Shown: positions 9,448-17,599 of the stretch, piece by piece
Layout of the letters: each line of letters opens with the position of its first letter
Numbering within the stretch: the stretch's first letter is position 1
Source: GCA-2698665 sp047611265
GTDB taxonomy: Bacteria > Pseudomonadota > Gammaproteobacteria > GCA-002705445 > GCA-002716945
NCBI GenBank assembly: GCA_047611265.1
Contig: JBLFWM010000003.1
Span: forward strand, 46,807-110,806
Direction: 5' to 3'
DNA length: 64,000 nucleotides
Translations under genes and position numbers: made by a program
The notes under the pieces: generated by a model
What the model was told of the DNA's origin: nothing
Databases searched by the model: none
What the model saw: the letters and a program-made list of their open reading frames with translations, nothing else

Positions 9448-10547
9448 TTATAGTCATTAATAATTTTAGAAATATATTTAACGGAATCGGTGCTTAATTC
9501 AGGATAAATAGGTATAGAAATACATTGTCTGGTCACTTTTTCTGTATTTTTAAGATTACATTTATAATTAAAGTTTTTTAATGCCTTTTGTTTATATACC
9601 GGTATTGGGTAATAAATTCCATGTGGGATAGAATTACTCTTCAGATGCCTGATAAATTTAGCTCGATTTTTAACTTTTATAGTATATTGATTATATACAT
9701 GATGTGAATTATCTTCGCATTCATATGGCAGAGTTATCAGCTGGTTTTTTATCAAACTTTTATATAGTTTTGCAATGCGATTCCTTTTTTTATCAAGACT
9801 ATTAATAATTTTTATTTTAGTAAGTAATATTGATGCTTGTATTTCATCTAATCGAGAATTATAACCAATGTATTCATGGACATTTCTAATCAAGCCACCA
9901 TGATTTCTGAGTTTCTTTAAAATTTTCATTTTAGCAAGACTATTAGTGGTTATCATTCCGCCATCTCCAGCACATCCAAGATTCTTAGTAGGAAAGAAAC
10001 TGAAACACCCAAAATCTCCAAAGGTTCCAGTATATTTATTATTTTTTTTAGCACCAAATGATTGAGCACAATCCTCTATTAACTTAAGATTATGTTTTCT
10101 GCATATTTTTTTAATTTCATAAATCTCTGCTGACTGTCCAAATATATGCACGGGCATTATGGCTTTAGTTCTTTTATTAATATGTTTTTCAATATTTTTA
10201 TAATTAATATTAAACGTATGCGGATTTATATCAACAAAAATTGGTTTAGCTCCAACCAAAACAATTGCTTCAGCAGTAGCAAAATAAGTAAAAGGAGTAG
10301 TGATAACCTCGTCACCATGACCAATATTCAGAGCTCTTAAAGATAGTATGAGAGCATCTGTTCCAGAGTTACATGAGACACTATATTTAGACCCTATAAA
10401 ATTAGAAAATTTTGCCTCAAGCTCCCTTACATTTCCTCCTAGAATATATTGCCCTGATTTAAGAATATTCAGTATATTTTTATCAACTTCTTTTGAAATT
10501 GATTCATATTGCTCACTTAAATCAAATATTTTAATTTTCTTATTCAT
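9444..10547 (-). CDS. gnnB: DegT/DnrJ/EryC1 sugar aminotransferase, probable GnnB (UDP-GlcNAc3N synthesis)
   Basis: PLP-dependent aminotransferase of the sugar-nucleotide class, 367 residues. Visible family motifs: S-C-N-S-G-T-D-A-L near residue 60, T-T-P-F-T-Y-F-A near 84, I-E-D-C-A-Q-S-F-G-A near 158, and the PLP-lysine block F-F-P-T-K-N-L-G-C-A-G-D-G-G with Lys188. It overlaps lpxB and the oxidoreductase gene by 4 bases each. In Acidithiobacillus ferrooxidans, GnnA and GnnB, encoded beside lpxA and lpxB, convert UDP-GlcNAc to UDP-GlcNAc3N; the same neighbourhood makes GnnB the best inference. A WbpE-type O-antigen aminotransferase is the alternative. Family certain, precise role inferred. 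Confidence 0.75.
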   Translation of the reverse strand: MNKKIKIFDLSEQYESISKEVDKNILNILKSGQYILGGNVRELEAKFSNFIGSKYSVSCNSGTDALILSLRALNIGHGDEVITTPFTYFATAEAIVLVGAKPIFVDINPHTFNINYKNIEKHINKRTKAIMPVHIFGQSAEIYEIKKICRKHNLKLIEDCAQSFGAKKNNKYTGTFGDFGCFSFFPTKNLGCAGDGGMITTNSLAKMKILKKLRNHGGLIRNVHEYIGYNSRLDEIQASILLTKIKIINSLDKKRNRIAKLYKSLIKNQLITLPYECEDNSHHVYNQYTIKVKNRAKFIRHLKSNSIPHGIYYPIPVYKQKALKNFNYKCNLKNTEKVTRQCISIPIYPELSTDSVKYISKIINDYK

Positions 10548-11467
10548 AATAGTTTTGATATTAATGTAGCTGTTTCAACAGCTGCTTTCCCTTGCTTTCC
10601 ATCAACCAAAGGTTTTTCTTTGCCAAGACAGGATAGTATAAAGTTATTTATTTCATCTTTCAAAGCATCTGTTTTATCATATTTGAATTCTTTAAAGTTA
10701 AATAATTCTTTGTTAGTTTTAGCATTCTTAGTATATTTCTTAATATTTGAATTCATAAAATCTACAGAATAGTATTTATCTTTTTCAAATACTCTAATCT
10801 TCCTTTCATTTTTCTGACTTATTCTACTAGCTGTTAAATTTGCAACTGCTCCATCAAAGAATTCAAGCCTAACATTTGCTATATCCGTTGATTTTGTAAT
10901 AATTTTTCTTCCAAAAGCCGATACATTCTTGATCTTTTTTTTCATTAATGTTGTAACTATATCAATGTCATGAATCATTAAATCAAAGATAACATTAACA
11001 TCTGTTGACCTAGGGTTAAACTTAGCAAGCCTATGTACTTCAATAAAAAGAGGACTGGATATTTCTTTTGTTAATCTTTTCATTACAGGGTTAAATCTTT
11101 CAAGGTGACCAACTTGAAGAATAACTTTATTTTTCTTAGCGAGATCAACTAATTTTGTTGCCTGAGCAACAGTTTCAGTCATAGGTTTTTCGATAAGCAC
11201 ATGTTTTTTATTTTCTAGAAAAAACTTTGCTATTTTAAAATGCATTTTAGTTGGCGTAACAAGTGATACAGCATCAATATCATCAAGAATCTCCTTGTAG
11301 TTTGAAGATTTTTGTATCGAGTCGTGTCCATTTAGATTAATATTGTCTAAATTTGTATCTACAACCCACTTAGTATCACATTTTTTATTATTGATAAATT
11401 TCTCAAGATGGTATTTTCCTAGATAACCTATCCCTACAACACCTATATTTAATTTTTTTCTTTTCAT
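10544..11467 (-). CDS. gnnA: Gfo/Idh/MocA oxidoreductase, probable UDP-GlcNAc 3-dehydrogenase GnnA
   Basis: NAD(P)-dependent sugar dehydrogenase, 307 residues. The Rossmann motif G-V-V-G-I-G-Y-L-G lies at residues 9-17, the family E-K-P at 93-95 (Lys94), and G-H-L-E-R-F-N-P soon after, a motif I associate with oxidoreductases encoded beside lipid A genes. It would oxidise the 3-hydroxyl of UDP-GlcNAc for transamination by the adjacent aminotransferase. First gene of the minus-strand operon with gnnB and lpxB; its promoter lies in the 66-base gap to rnhB. WlbA/WbpB-type enzymes are close relatives, so the substrate is inferred from context. Confidence 0.75.
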   Translation of the reverse strand: MKRKKLNIGVVGIGYLGKYHLEKFINNKKCDTKWVVDTNLDNINLNGHDSIQKSSNYKEILDDIDAVSLVTPTKMHFKIAKFFLENKKHVLIEKPMTETVAQATKLVDLAKKNKVILQVGHLERFNPVMKRLTKEISSPLFIEVHRLAKFNPRSTDVNVIFDLMIHDIDIVTTLMKKKIKNVSAFGRKIITKSTDIANVRLEFFDGAVANLTASRISQKNERKIRVFEKDKYYSVDFMNSNIKKYTKNAKTNKELFNFKEFKYDKTDALKDEINNFILSCLGKEKPLVDGKQGKAAVETATLISKLL

Positions 11468-11500
11468 TTTGAAGTATTGGCTTTGATTATTTGTTATATT

Positions 11501-11506
11501 TATAAT
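11501..11506 (+). promoter_or_regulatory. Candidate -10 box for rnhB
   Basis: A perfect TATAAT lies 18 bases after TTGGCT (11477-11482) in the gap between divergent gnnA and rnhB, giving a leader of about 20 bases. A second box, TATAGT at 11519-11524, is 9 bases from the rnhB ATG. Either could serve; not tested. Confidence 0.4.
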
Positions 11507-11533
11507 ATCTCAATTATATATAGTGAACTAGTT

Positions 11534-12094
11534 ATGACAAGTCAATTTTTAGCGGGTGTTGATGAAGTTGGCCGAGGATGTCTGGCTGGACCAGTCATAT
11601 CTGTCGCAATAATACTCAAGGATACTATAGATAGGTCCTTAATGATTGATTCTAAGAAATTAACTGCCCCTAGAAGAGTAAAACTTGCAAATTATATCCT
11701 TAAAAATTCTCACTCTGTTGGAGTTGGAGAATCAAGTAATCATCAAATAGATGAGGTGAATATTCATAACGCAACACTTATCTCCATGAGGCGAGCACTT
11801 ATGAATCTAGATTTAAAACCAGATATGGCGTATATTGATGGAATACATAAACCAGATATAGATATCAGCTCACAATGTTTCATACAGGGTGATAACCTGA
11901 TCCCCGAAATATCAGCAGCATCTATTGTAGCTAAAGTATTACGTGACAATATCATGATAAGACTAGATAAGATGCTTCCAGTGTATGGGTTCTCTAGACA
12001 TAAAGGGTATGGAACAAAAGAGCACATTCACGCTATAGAATTATTTGGTCCTTCGGTCTATCATAGGTTTAGTTTTGCTCCATTGAAGAATTAA
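11534..12094 (+). CDS. rnhB: Ribonuclease HII
   Basis: Removes RNA from RNA-DNA hybrids, including single ribonucleotides in DNA. The 186-residue protein has the catalytic D-E-V-G-R-G near the N-terminus, D-S-K-K-L, and the later A-Y-I-D-G and G-Y-G-T-K motifs. An upstream in-frame start at 11477 would add 19 hydrophobic residues foreign to the family and run through the promoter region, so ATG 11534 (M-T-S-Q-F-L-A-G-V-D) is preferred. It lies 5 bases before dnaE, the usual rnhB-dnaE order (lpxB normally precedes rnhB; here it is on the other strand). Confidence 0.95.
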   Translation: MTSQFLAGVDEVGRGCLAGPVISVAIILKDTIDRSLMIDSKKLTAPRRVKLANYILKNSHSVGVGESSNHQIDEVNIHNATLISMRRALMNLDLKPDMAYIDGIHKPDIDISSQCFIQGDNLIPEISAASIVAKVLRDNIMIRLDKMLPVYGFSRHKGYGTKEHIHAIELFGPSVYHRFSFAPLKN

Positions 12095-12099
12095 AAAAT

Positions 12100-15000
12100 A
12101 TGCCTACTAACTTTACTCACTTGCATCTTCTAACATCTTATTCTTTGAGCTGTAGTACAATAAATATTGATAAACTAATCAAGTTAGCAAAAAAAAATAA
12201 AATAACTACGCTAGCAATAACAGATCATTTAAATGTCTTTGCTGCAATAAAATTCTATCAGAAGTGTATAGATAATAATATTAAACCTATAATTGGTTGT
12301 CAGATTCCTGTGAAATATGATACCTCAGGAAAATTCACGCCTAATATTACTATTTTATGCAAGGATATAGGTGGTTATAAGAATTTAATTAAACTTCTTT
12401 CCGAGATACATGTTCAAAAAGAAAAAAATAAAACTGCTTCAGCAGATATAGCTCAACTTAGAAAATATAATAATGGACTGATAATATTATCTGGAGGAAG
12501 ATATGGGGTGATAGGGAAAAACCTTCTTTCAGAAGATAATACTTCAAAAATTAATTTTGTTAAATTATTAAAGGAAATATTTGAAGATAGGGTATATGTA
12601 CAAATTGACAGAGGAAATCATGAATCTGAAAAATTATATAATAATAAACTTTTAATATTAGCAGAAGAGTTAAACTTACCTATTGTTGGAACTAACCATG
12701 TACTTTTCTTGAATAGAAGTGATTTTGAAGCACATGAGGTTAGAGTCTGTATAAATAAGAAAATTAAAATAGATGACAGAAATAATCAAAAAGAATTTTC
12801 TGACGAACAATATTTTAAGACTGAAAAAGAATTGGTTGATCTTTTTAATGATATACCAGACGCAATTGAAAATATTTCTGAAATTGTAAAAAAATGTAAT
12901 ATACATATTCCTGTTGGAACTTATCATCTTCCAGTATTTAATACTCCTGACAAATCCAATGTTGATAGTTATTTTGACATAATAGTAGAGAAGGGCTTAG
13001 AGGAAATAATAAAAAATAAAAAAGATATAGACGTTTCTAAATATAAAGATAGATTGAAATATGAAATTAAAGTAATAAAAGAAATGGGATTTGTTAGTTA
13101 TTTTTTAATAGTACATGAATTTATTGATTGGGCTAAAAAAAATTCAATTCCTGTTGGCCCAGGAAGAGGATCTGGAGCTGGTTCTCTTGTTGCTTTTGCT
13201 TTGAAAATTACATCAATCGACCCTATCAAATATAACCTTCTTTTCGAACGTTTCTTAAATATAGAAAGAATATCAATGCCAGATTTTGATATAGATTTCT
13301 GCATGATTAATAGACAGAGAATTATAGAACATATAACTAGCTTGTATGGTGAAAGCAAAGTTTCCCAAATCATCACTTACGGTACATTGTCTGCTAGAGC
13401 AGTCATAAGGGATGTCGGAAGAGTTCTTGGAATGGGCTATACGTTTGTTGATAGAATTGCAAAATTAATACCATTCAGTGTTGGAATTACAATAGATGAT
13501 GCACTTAAACAAAATAAAGAATTAAAAAAAGATTATCAGAATAATGAAGAAATACAGAATTTAATAGATACTTCGAAAAAGCTCGAAGGATTACCAAGAA
13601 ATGTTGGTAAGCATGCCGCAGGAATTGTTGTCGCACCTGGTGATATAGATAATTTTATTCCATTATATAGAGTTGAAGAGAGCGATGAAATTGTTACTCA
13701 ATATGATAAAGATGATATTGAAAAATTAGGTTTAGTAAAATTTGATATTTTAGGCTTAAGAACTTTAAGCATCATTGACAGAGCAATTAAAACAATTAAA
13801 GAAAAACATGGCGATGTTAGGACTCATGACGATATTGAATTAAATGATCAGAAAGTTTTTAATTTATTACAGCAAAAACTGACTACTGGAGTATTTCAGC
13901 TTGAATCATCAGGAATGAAGAGGTATATGGGTAAACTTAGACCTGATTGCTTTGATGACATAGTTGCGATTGTGGCGCTGTATAGACCAGGACCTCTTGG
14001 TACTGGTATGGTCGATGATTTTATTGACAATAAACATGGTAAGAAAATCAATTATGAACATTCTTTGCTTGAACCAATCCTGTCAGAAACATATGGGCTG
14101 ATTTTATATCAAGAGCAAGTAATGGAGATATCTCGTTCCCTTGCAAATTATACGCTTGGTGAAGCTGATTTACTAAGAAGAGCAATGGGTAAGAAAAAGA
14201 AAGGTGAAATGGAGATGCATAGAAAAAAGTTTATTGATGGTGCAAAAATCAAAGGGATTAATAATAGAATTGCTGATTCTATTTTTTCTAAGATGGAAAA
14301 ATTTGCAGGCTATGGTTTTAATAAATCTCATTCTGTGGCATATGCATCAATTTCTTATCAAACTGCTTTCTTGAAAACATACTATACATCAGAGTTTTTA
14401 TCAGCTGCATTATCTTCAGATATGGATAACACTGACAAGGTAATATCTCTCGTTGATGCTTGTAGCGAAATGTCTACAATAATTCTTCAGCCAAACATCA
14501 ACACGTCAGGATTTAATTTTATTTCAGTTAATAAGAATACTATATTATATGGCCTGGGTGCTATTAAAGGTGTTGGGAGTAATGCTGTTAAACATATTAT
14601 TGATGAAAGAAAGTCTAATGGAGAATTCAAAAATATATTTGATTTTTGCGAAAGAGTTGCTTTGAATACTATCAACATAGGCACCTTGGATGCTCTTATA
14701 TATTCTGGGTCTTTTGATATTTTTAAAGAAAATAGGTTAGCGATGAAAAAGATTCTTGGAAAAGCAATGTTATATGGCCAACAGAAGCAAAATTCTAAAA
14801 CTACTGGTCAACAGGAATTATTTGAAAATAAATCTGAAGCATTTTCAGTTAAGCATGATGATGCCAGTCATAAACTAAAGGTTGATGATACAATTGATAG
14901 TAGGCTTAGGTGCCTCTCATTAGAGAAGAAAGTTATTGGGTTTTATCTCAGCGGTCATCCAATCAAAGAATATCAAGATGAGATTAGCTCAATGTCTATA

Positions 15001-15570
15001 AAGTCAATAGCGTCATATTTTGATAAACTTTATTCAACAGATATTGATGATGATTTTAGTGAACATGGAACTGTCAGTGGCGTCATAACTAGTATTAGAT
15101 CGCAAAGGATGGGGAAAGATAGATTTATTAATATTCTTACAGTTGATGATTCAACTCATAGGTTGGAAATAATTCTCTTCTCTGATGTTTATGAGAAGTA
15201 TAGAAACTTAATTAAAGAGAATGAAATCTTATTTTTTTCTGGAGTCATAGCGATGGATGATTACAACGGAGACTTAAGCATGAAGGCTACAAAGGTAATT
15301 GATATGGACTCAGCAAGACAACAATATTCAAAAGAAATAGAGCTCTTTATTTTGCCAGAACATATCAATGATAATATTTTAGCGAGAATAGTAAACTTAT
15401 TAGAACCTCATAAAAATGGAAAATGTCCTTTAACTATAAAGTGTTTAAGCAATCAACATATAGTCCCGCTTGAGCTTGACAGCGAATGGTTGATTAACCC
15501 ATCATCAACTTTAATCAATGGATTGTCTGATTTACTTGGAAAGGAAAATATTATCGTAAAATATGAATAG
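12100..15570 (+). CDS. dnaE: DNA polymerase III alpha subunit
   Basis: Catalytic subunit of the replicative polymerase (C-family), 1156 residues (E. coli 1160). An N-terminal PHP domain begins F-T-H-L-H-L-L-T-S-Y-S. The palm holds G-P-G-R-G-S-G-A-G-S and the catalytic acidic motif P394-D-F-D-I-D-F400; later come G-L-P-R-N-V-G-K-H-A-A-G and the fingers motif Y-G-F-N-K-S-H-S. The C-terminal part has helix-hairpin-helix sequence and an OB fold, ending in a beta-binding/tau region. No strong Shine-Dalgarno is visible. The proofreading partner dnaQ is at 47672-48331. Confidence 0.97.
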   Translation: MPTNFTHLHLLTSYSLSCSTINIDKLIKLAKKNKITTLAITDHLNVFAAIKFYQKCIDNNIKPIIGCQIPVKYDTSGKFTPNITILCKDIGGYKNLIKLLSEIHVQKEKNKTASADIAQLRKYNNGLIILSGGRYGVIGKNLLSEDNTSKINFVKLLKEIFEDRVYVQIDRGNHESEKLYNNKLLILAEELNLPIVGTNHVLFLNRSDFEAHEVRVCINKKIKIDDRNNQKEFSDEQYFKTEKELVDLFNDIPDAIENISEIVKKCNIHIPVGTYHLPVFNTPDKSNVDSYFDIIVEKGLEEIIKNKKDIDVSKYKDRLKYEIKVIKEMGFVSYFLIVHEFIDWAKKNSIPVGPGRGSGAGSLVAFALKITSIDPIKYNLLFERFLNIERISMPDFDIDFCMINRQRIIEHITSLYGESKVSQIITYGTLSARAVIRDVGRVLGMGYTFVDRIAKLIPFSVGITIDDALKQNKELKKDYQNNEEIQNLIDTSKKLEGLPRNVGKHAAGIVVAPGDIDNFIPLYRVEESDEIVTQYDKDDIEKLGLVKFDILGLRTLSIIDRAIKTIKEKHGDVRTHDDIELNDQKVFNLLQQKLTTGVFQLESSGMKRYMGKLRPDCFDDIVAIVALYRPGPLGTGMVDDFIDNKHGKKINYEHSLLEPILSETYGLILYQEQVMEISRSLANYTLGEADLLRRAMGKKKKGEMEMHRKKFIDGAKIKGINNRIADSIFSKMEKFAGYGFNKSHSVAYASISYQTAFLKTYYTSEFLSAALSSDMDNTDKVISLVDACSEMSTIILQPNINTSGFNFISVNKNTILYGLGAIKGVGSNAVKHIIDERKSNGEFKNIFDFCERVALNTINIGTLDALIYSGSFDIFKENRLAMKKILGKAMLYGQQKQNSKTTGQQELFENKSEAFSVKHDDASHKLKVDDTIDSRLRCLSLEKKVIGFYLSGHPIKEYQDEISSMSIKSIASYFDKLYSTDIDDDFSEHGTVSGVITSIRSQRMGKDRFINILTVDDSTHRLEIILFSDVYEKYRNLIKENEILFFSGVIAMDDYNGDLSMKATKVIDMDSARQQYSKEIELFILPEHINDNILARIVNLLEPHKNGKCPLTIKCLSNQHIVPLELDSEWLINPSSTLINGLSDLLGKENIIVKYE

Positions 15571-15605
15571 TTATTTTATATGAATTGTTTATAATTATCT
15601 CAACA

Positions 15606-16571
15606 ATGAAAGAATTTAATCCAAATTACCTGGACTTTGAGCAGCCTTTGCTAGAAATAGAAGGAAAAATCAAGCAAATTAAAAATGATCCAGAAAAAAC
15701 AGCAAAAGCTGATGCAAAAATTGCTAAGCTTGATAAAGAGCATTCTCAGTTAACTAGAAAAATATTTGGAAATTTAACTGATTGGCAGATTTCTCAATTA
15801 GCTAGACACCCATTGAGACCATATACACTTGACTATATCCCCAATCTATTTTCTTCATTCACCGAGCTTCATGGAGACAGAATGTTTGGCGATGATGCTG
15901 CCTTAATTTGTGGCATTGGAAAAATTGACGAACATATTTTTATGTTTATAGGGCATCAAAAGGGAAGGGATGCTAAAGAAAAAGTTAAAAGAAATTTTGG
16001 AATGCCAAAACCAGAAGGTTATAGAAAAGCACTTCGTGTAATGAAGTTGGCTGAAAAATTTGGATTGCCAGTCGTGACGTTCATTGATACTCCTGGTGCA
16101 TATCCAGGTATTGATGCTGAATCACGGAATCAAAGTCAAGCTATAGCAGAAAACCTTTATGTTATGTCCAATTTAAAAGTACCAGTTATTTCGATAATAA
16201 TTGGCGAAGGTGGGTCTGGTGGAGCTCTTGCAATTGGAATCTCAGATAAGCTTGGAATGCTAGAAAATAGTATTTATTCTGTAATTAGCCCCGAAGGTTG
16301 TGCTTCAATTTTGTGGAAAGATGCGAAAAAAGCTGAACAAGCTGCAGATGCATTATGTATAACAGCGCCTAAGCTAGTAAAATTTAACTTGGTTGACGTA
16401 ATTATACCGGAGCCATTAGGTGGAGCTCATAGAGATCATAGCGCGATGACTTCATCACTAAAAATGAACTTAATTTCTATGCTAGAAGAATTAGAAGATA
16501 CTGATATTGGTGAAATATTATATAAACGTAAAGAAAAAATTAGCTCATATGGTAAATTTGAAACATCATAA
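15606..16571 (+). CDS. accA: Acetyl-CoA carboxylase carboxyltransferase subunit alpha
   Basis: Alpha half of the carboxyltransferase that makes malonyl-CoA for fatty acid synthesis. At 321 residues it matches E. coli (319). The N-terminus reads N-Y-L-D-F-E-Q-P-L; the crotonase-fold core shows R-M-F-G-D-D-A, F-I-D-T-P-G-A-Y-P-G, and G-E-G-G-S-G-G-A-L-A. A TTG at 15585 is in frame, but ATG 15606 agrees with the family start. It follows dnaE by 35 bases, as in E. coli. accD is not in the window. Confidence 0.97.
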   Translation: MKEFNPNYLDFEQPLLEIEGKIKQIKNDPEKTAKADAKIAKLDKEHSQLTRKIFGNLTDWQISQLARHPLRPYTLDYIPNLFSSFTELHGDRMFGDDAALICGIGKIDEHIFMFIGHQKGRDAKEKVKRNFGMPKPEGYRKALRVMKLAEKFGLPVVTFIDTPGAYPGIDAESRNQSQAIAENLYVMSNLKVPVISIIIGEGGSGGALAIGISDKLGMLENSIYSVISPEGCASILWKDAKKAEQAADALCITAPKLVKFNLVDVIIPEPLGGAHRDHSAMTSSLKMNLISMLEELEDTDIGEILYKRKEKISSYGKFETS

Positions 16572-17517
16572 ACTTGTCAAAGTTTGCAATGACCATATAT
16601 CAAAACTTCCAGCAAATAAATTTTTAATAGCATATAGCGGGGGAATGGACTCATCTGTTTTGCTGGATTGTTTTTTTAAATTAAGTCATATTGTTCCAAT
16701 TAAAATCAGATCTATTCATGTAAACCATGGGATTTCTGAGGAAGCAGATCTGTTTGAAGCGCATTGCAGAAAAGTTTGTAAAGAATATGGCATTAACCAT
16801 GCCACTAAAAAACTTAACCTTAAAGTAACTTCTAATATTGAGGAGCAATGCAGAAAAGCAAGATATAGAGAGCTTTGTGAGAACTGTCAGGATGACGAGG
16901 TAATAATTACTGCGCATCATGAGGAAGATCAAATTGAAACTTTTTTCTTAAGACTCATAAGGGGTTCTGGAGCGAGAGGCCTTTCATGCATGAAAGAAAC
17001 TAGTGTTTATGGCGACAACCTACTTTCAAGGCCATTTCTCAAAATACCTAAAGAAGAGATTAAGAAATACTCGGAGGATAATAGAGTTAAATATATAGAA
17101 GATATAAGTAATAACGATAATAAATATGATAGAAATTTTCTTCGTAACGAGCTAATTCCATTGTTAAAATCAAGATGGCCGTCTGTTAATAAAAATATCA
17201 TTAATAATATCCTTGTTCATGATATTCAATCAGCTTATACAACAGACAGTGTGAATTCTACGCTACCTAATTTCTTAGGTGCCTCTAATAATGAATTACT
17301 GGTAGAAACTCTGATTGATAAACCGTTCCATTTAAAAGTGATAATTTTACATGAATGGGTTTACTTGGAAAGCAAGACTTTGTTGAATTTGAAACAAATC
17401 AAGGAAATTATCAAAATAATAAACACAAATAATGACTCAAATCCTTTGTTTGCTTTTGGTAATATTAAAATAAGAAAAATAAGAAATATTTTATCTTTAT
17501 CTTTAAACGAGTCTTAG
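16549..17517 (+). CDS. tilS: tRNA(Ile)-lysidine synthase, short form
   Basis: ATP-dependent enzyme that converts C34 of the CAU-anticodon tRNA-Ile to lysidine so that it reads AUA. The N-terminal PP-loop S-G-G-M-D-S is at residues 30-35, followed by H-V-N-H-G and T-A-H-H-E-E-D-Q-I-E-T-F-F-L-R-L-I-R-G-S-G. At 322 residues it is about 110 shorter than E. coli TilS (432) and seems to lack much of the C-terminal domain. The chosen ATG gives the usual N-terminus and overlaps accA by 23 bases. AUA is frequent in this AT-rich genome, so the gene should be essential. Confidence 0.92.
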   Translation: MVNLKHHKLVKVCNDHISKLPANKFLIAYSGGMDSSVLLDCFFKLSHIVPIKIRSIHVNHGISEEADLFEAHCRKVCKEYGINHATKKLNLKVTSNIEEQCRKARYRELCENCQDDEVIITAHHEEDQIETFFLRLIRGSGARGLSCMKETSVYGDNLLSRPFLKIPKEEIKKYSEDNRVKYIEDISNNDNKYDRNFLRNELIPLLKSRWPSVNKNIINNILVHDIQSAYTTDSVNSTLPNFLGASNNELLVETLIDKPFHLKVIILHEWVYLESKTLLNLKQIKEIIKIINTNNDSNPLFAFGNIKIRKIRNILSLSLNES

Positions 17518-17578
17518 ATGTATTGGCCAACAGAGTAATATAAAAAAGTAATTTATATATATTCTCTTCCATATCGTC

Positions 17579-17584
17579 TATACT
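17579..17584 (+). promoter_or_regulatory. Candidate -10 box for pyrG
   Basis: TATACT in the 82-base gap between tilS and pyrG, 15 bases before the pyrG ATG, with no convincing -35. The predicted leader would be under 10 bases, and no Shine-Dalgarno sequence is seen before the start. Confidence 0.3.
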
Positions 17585-17599
17585 TTTTATTATAAATTT

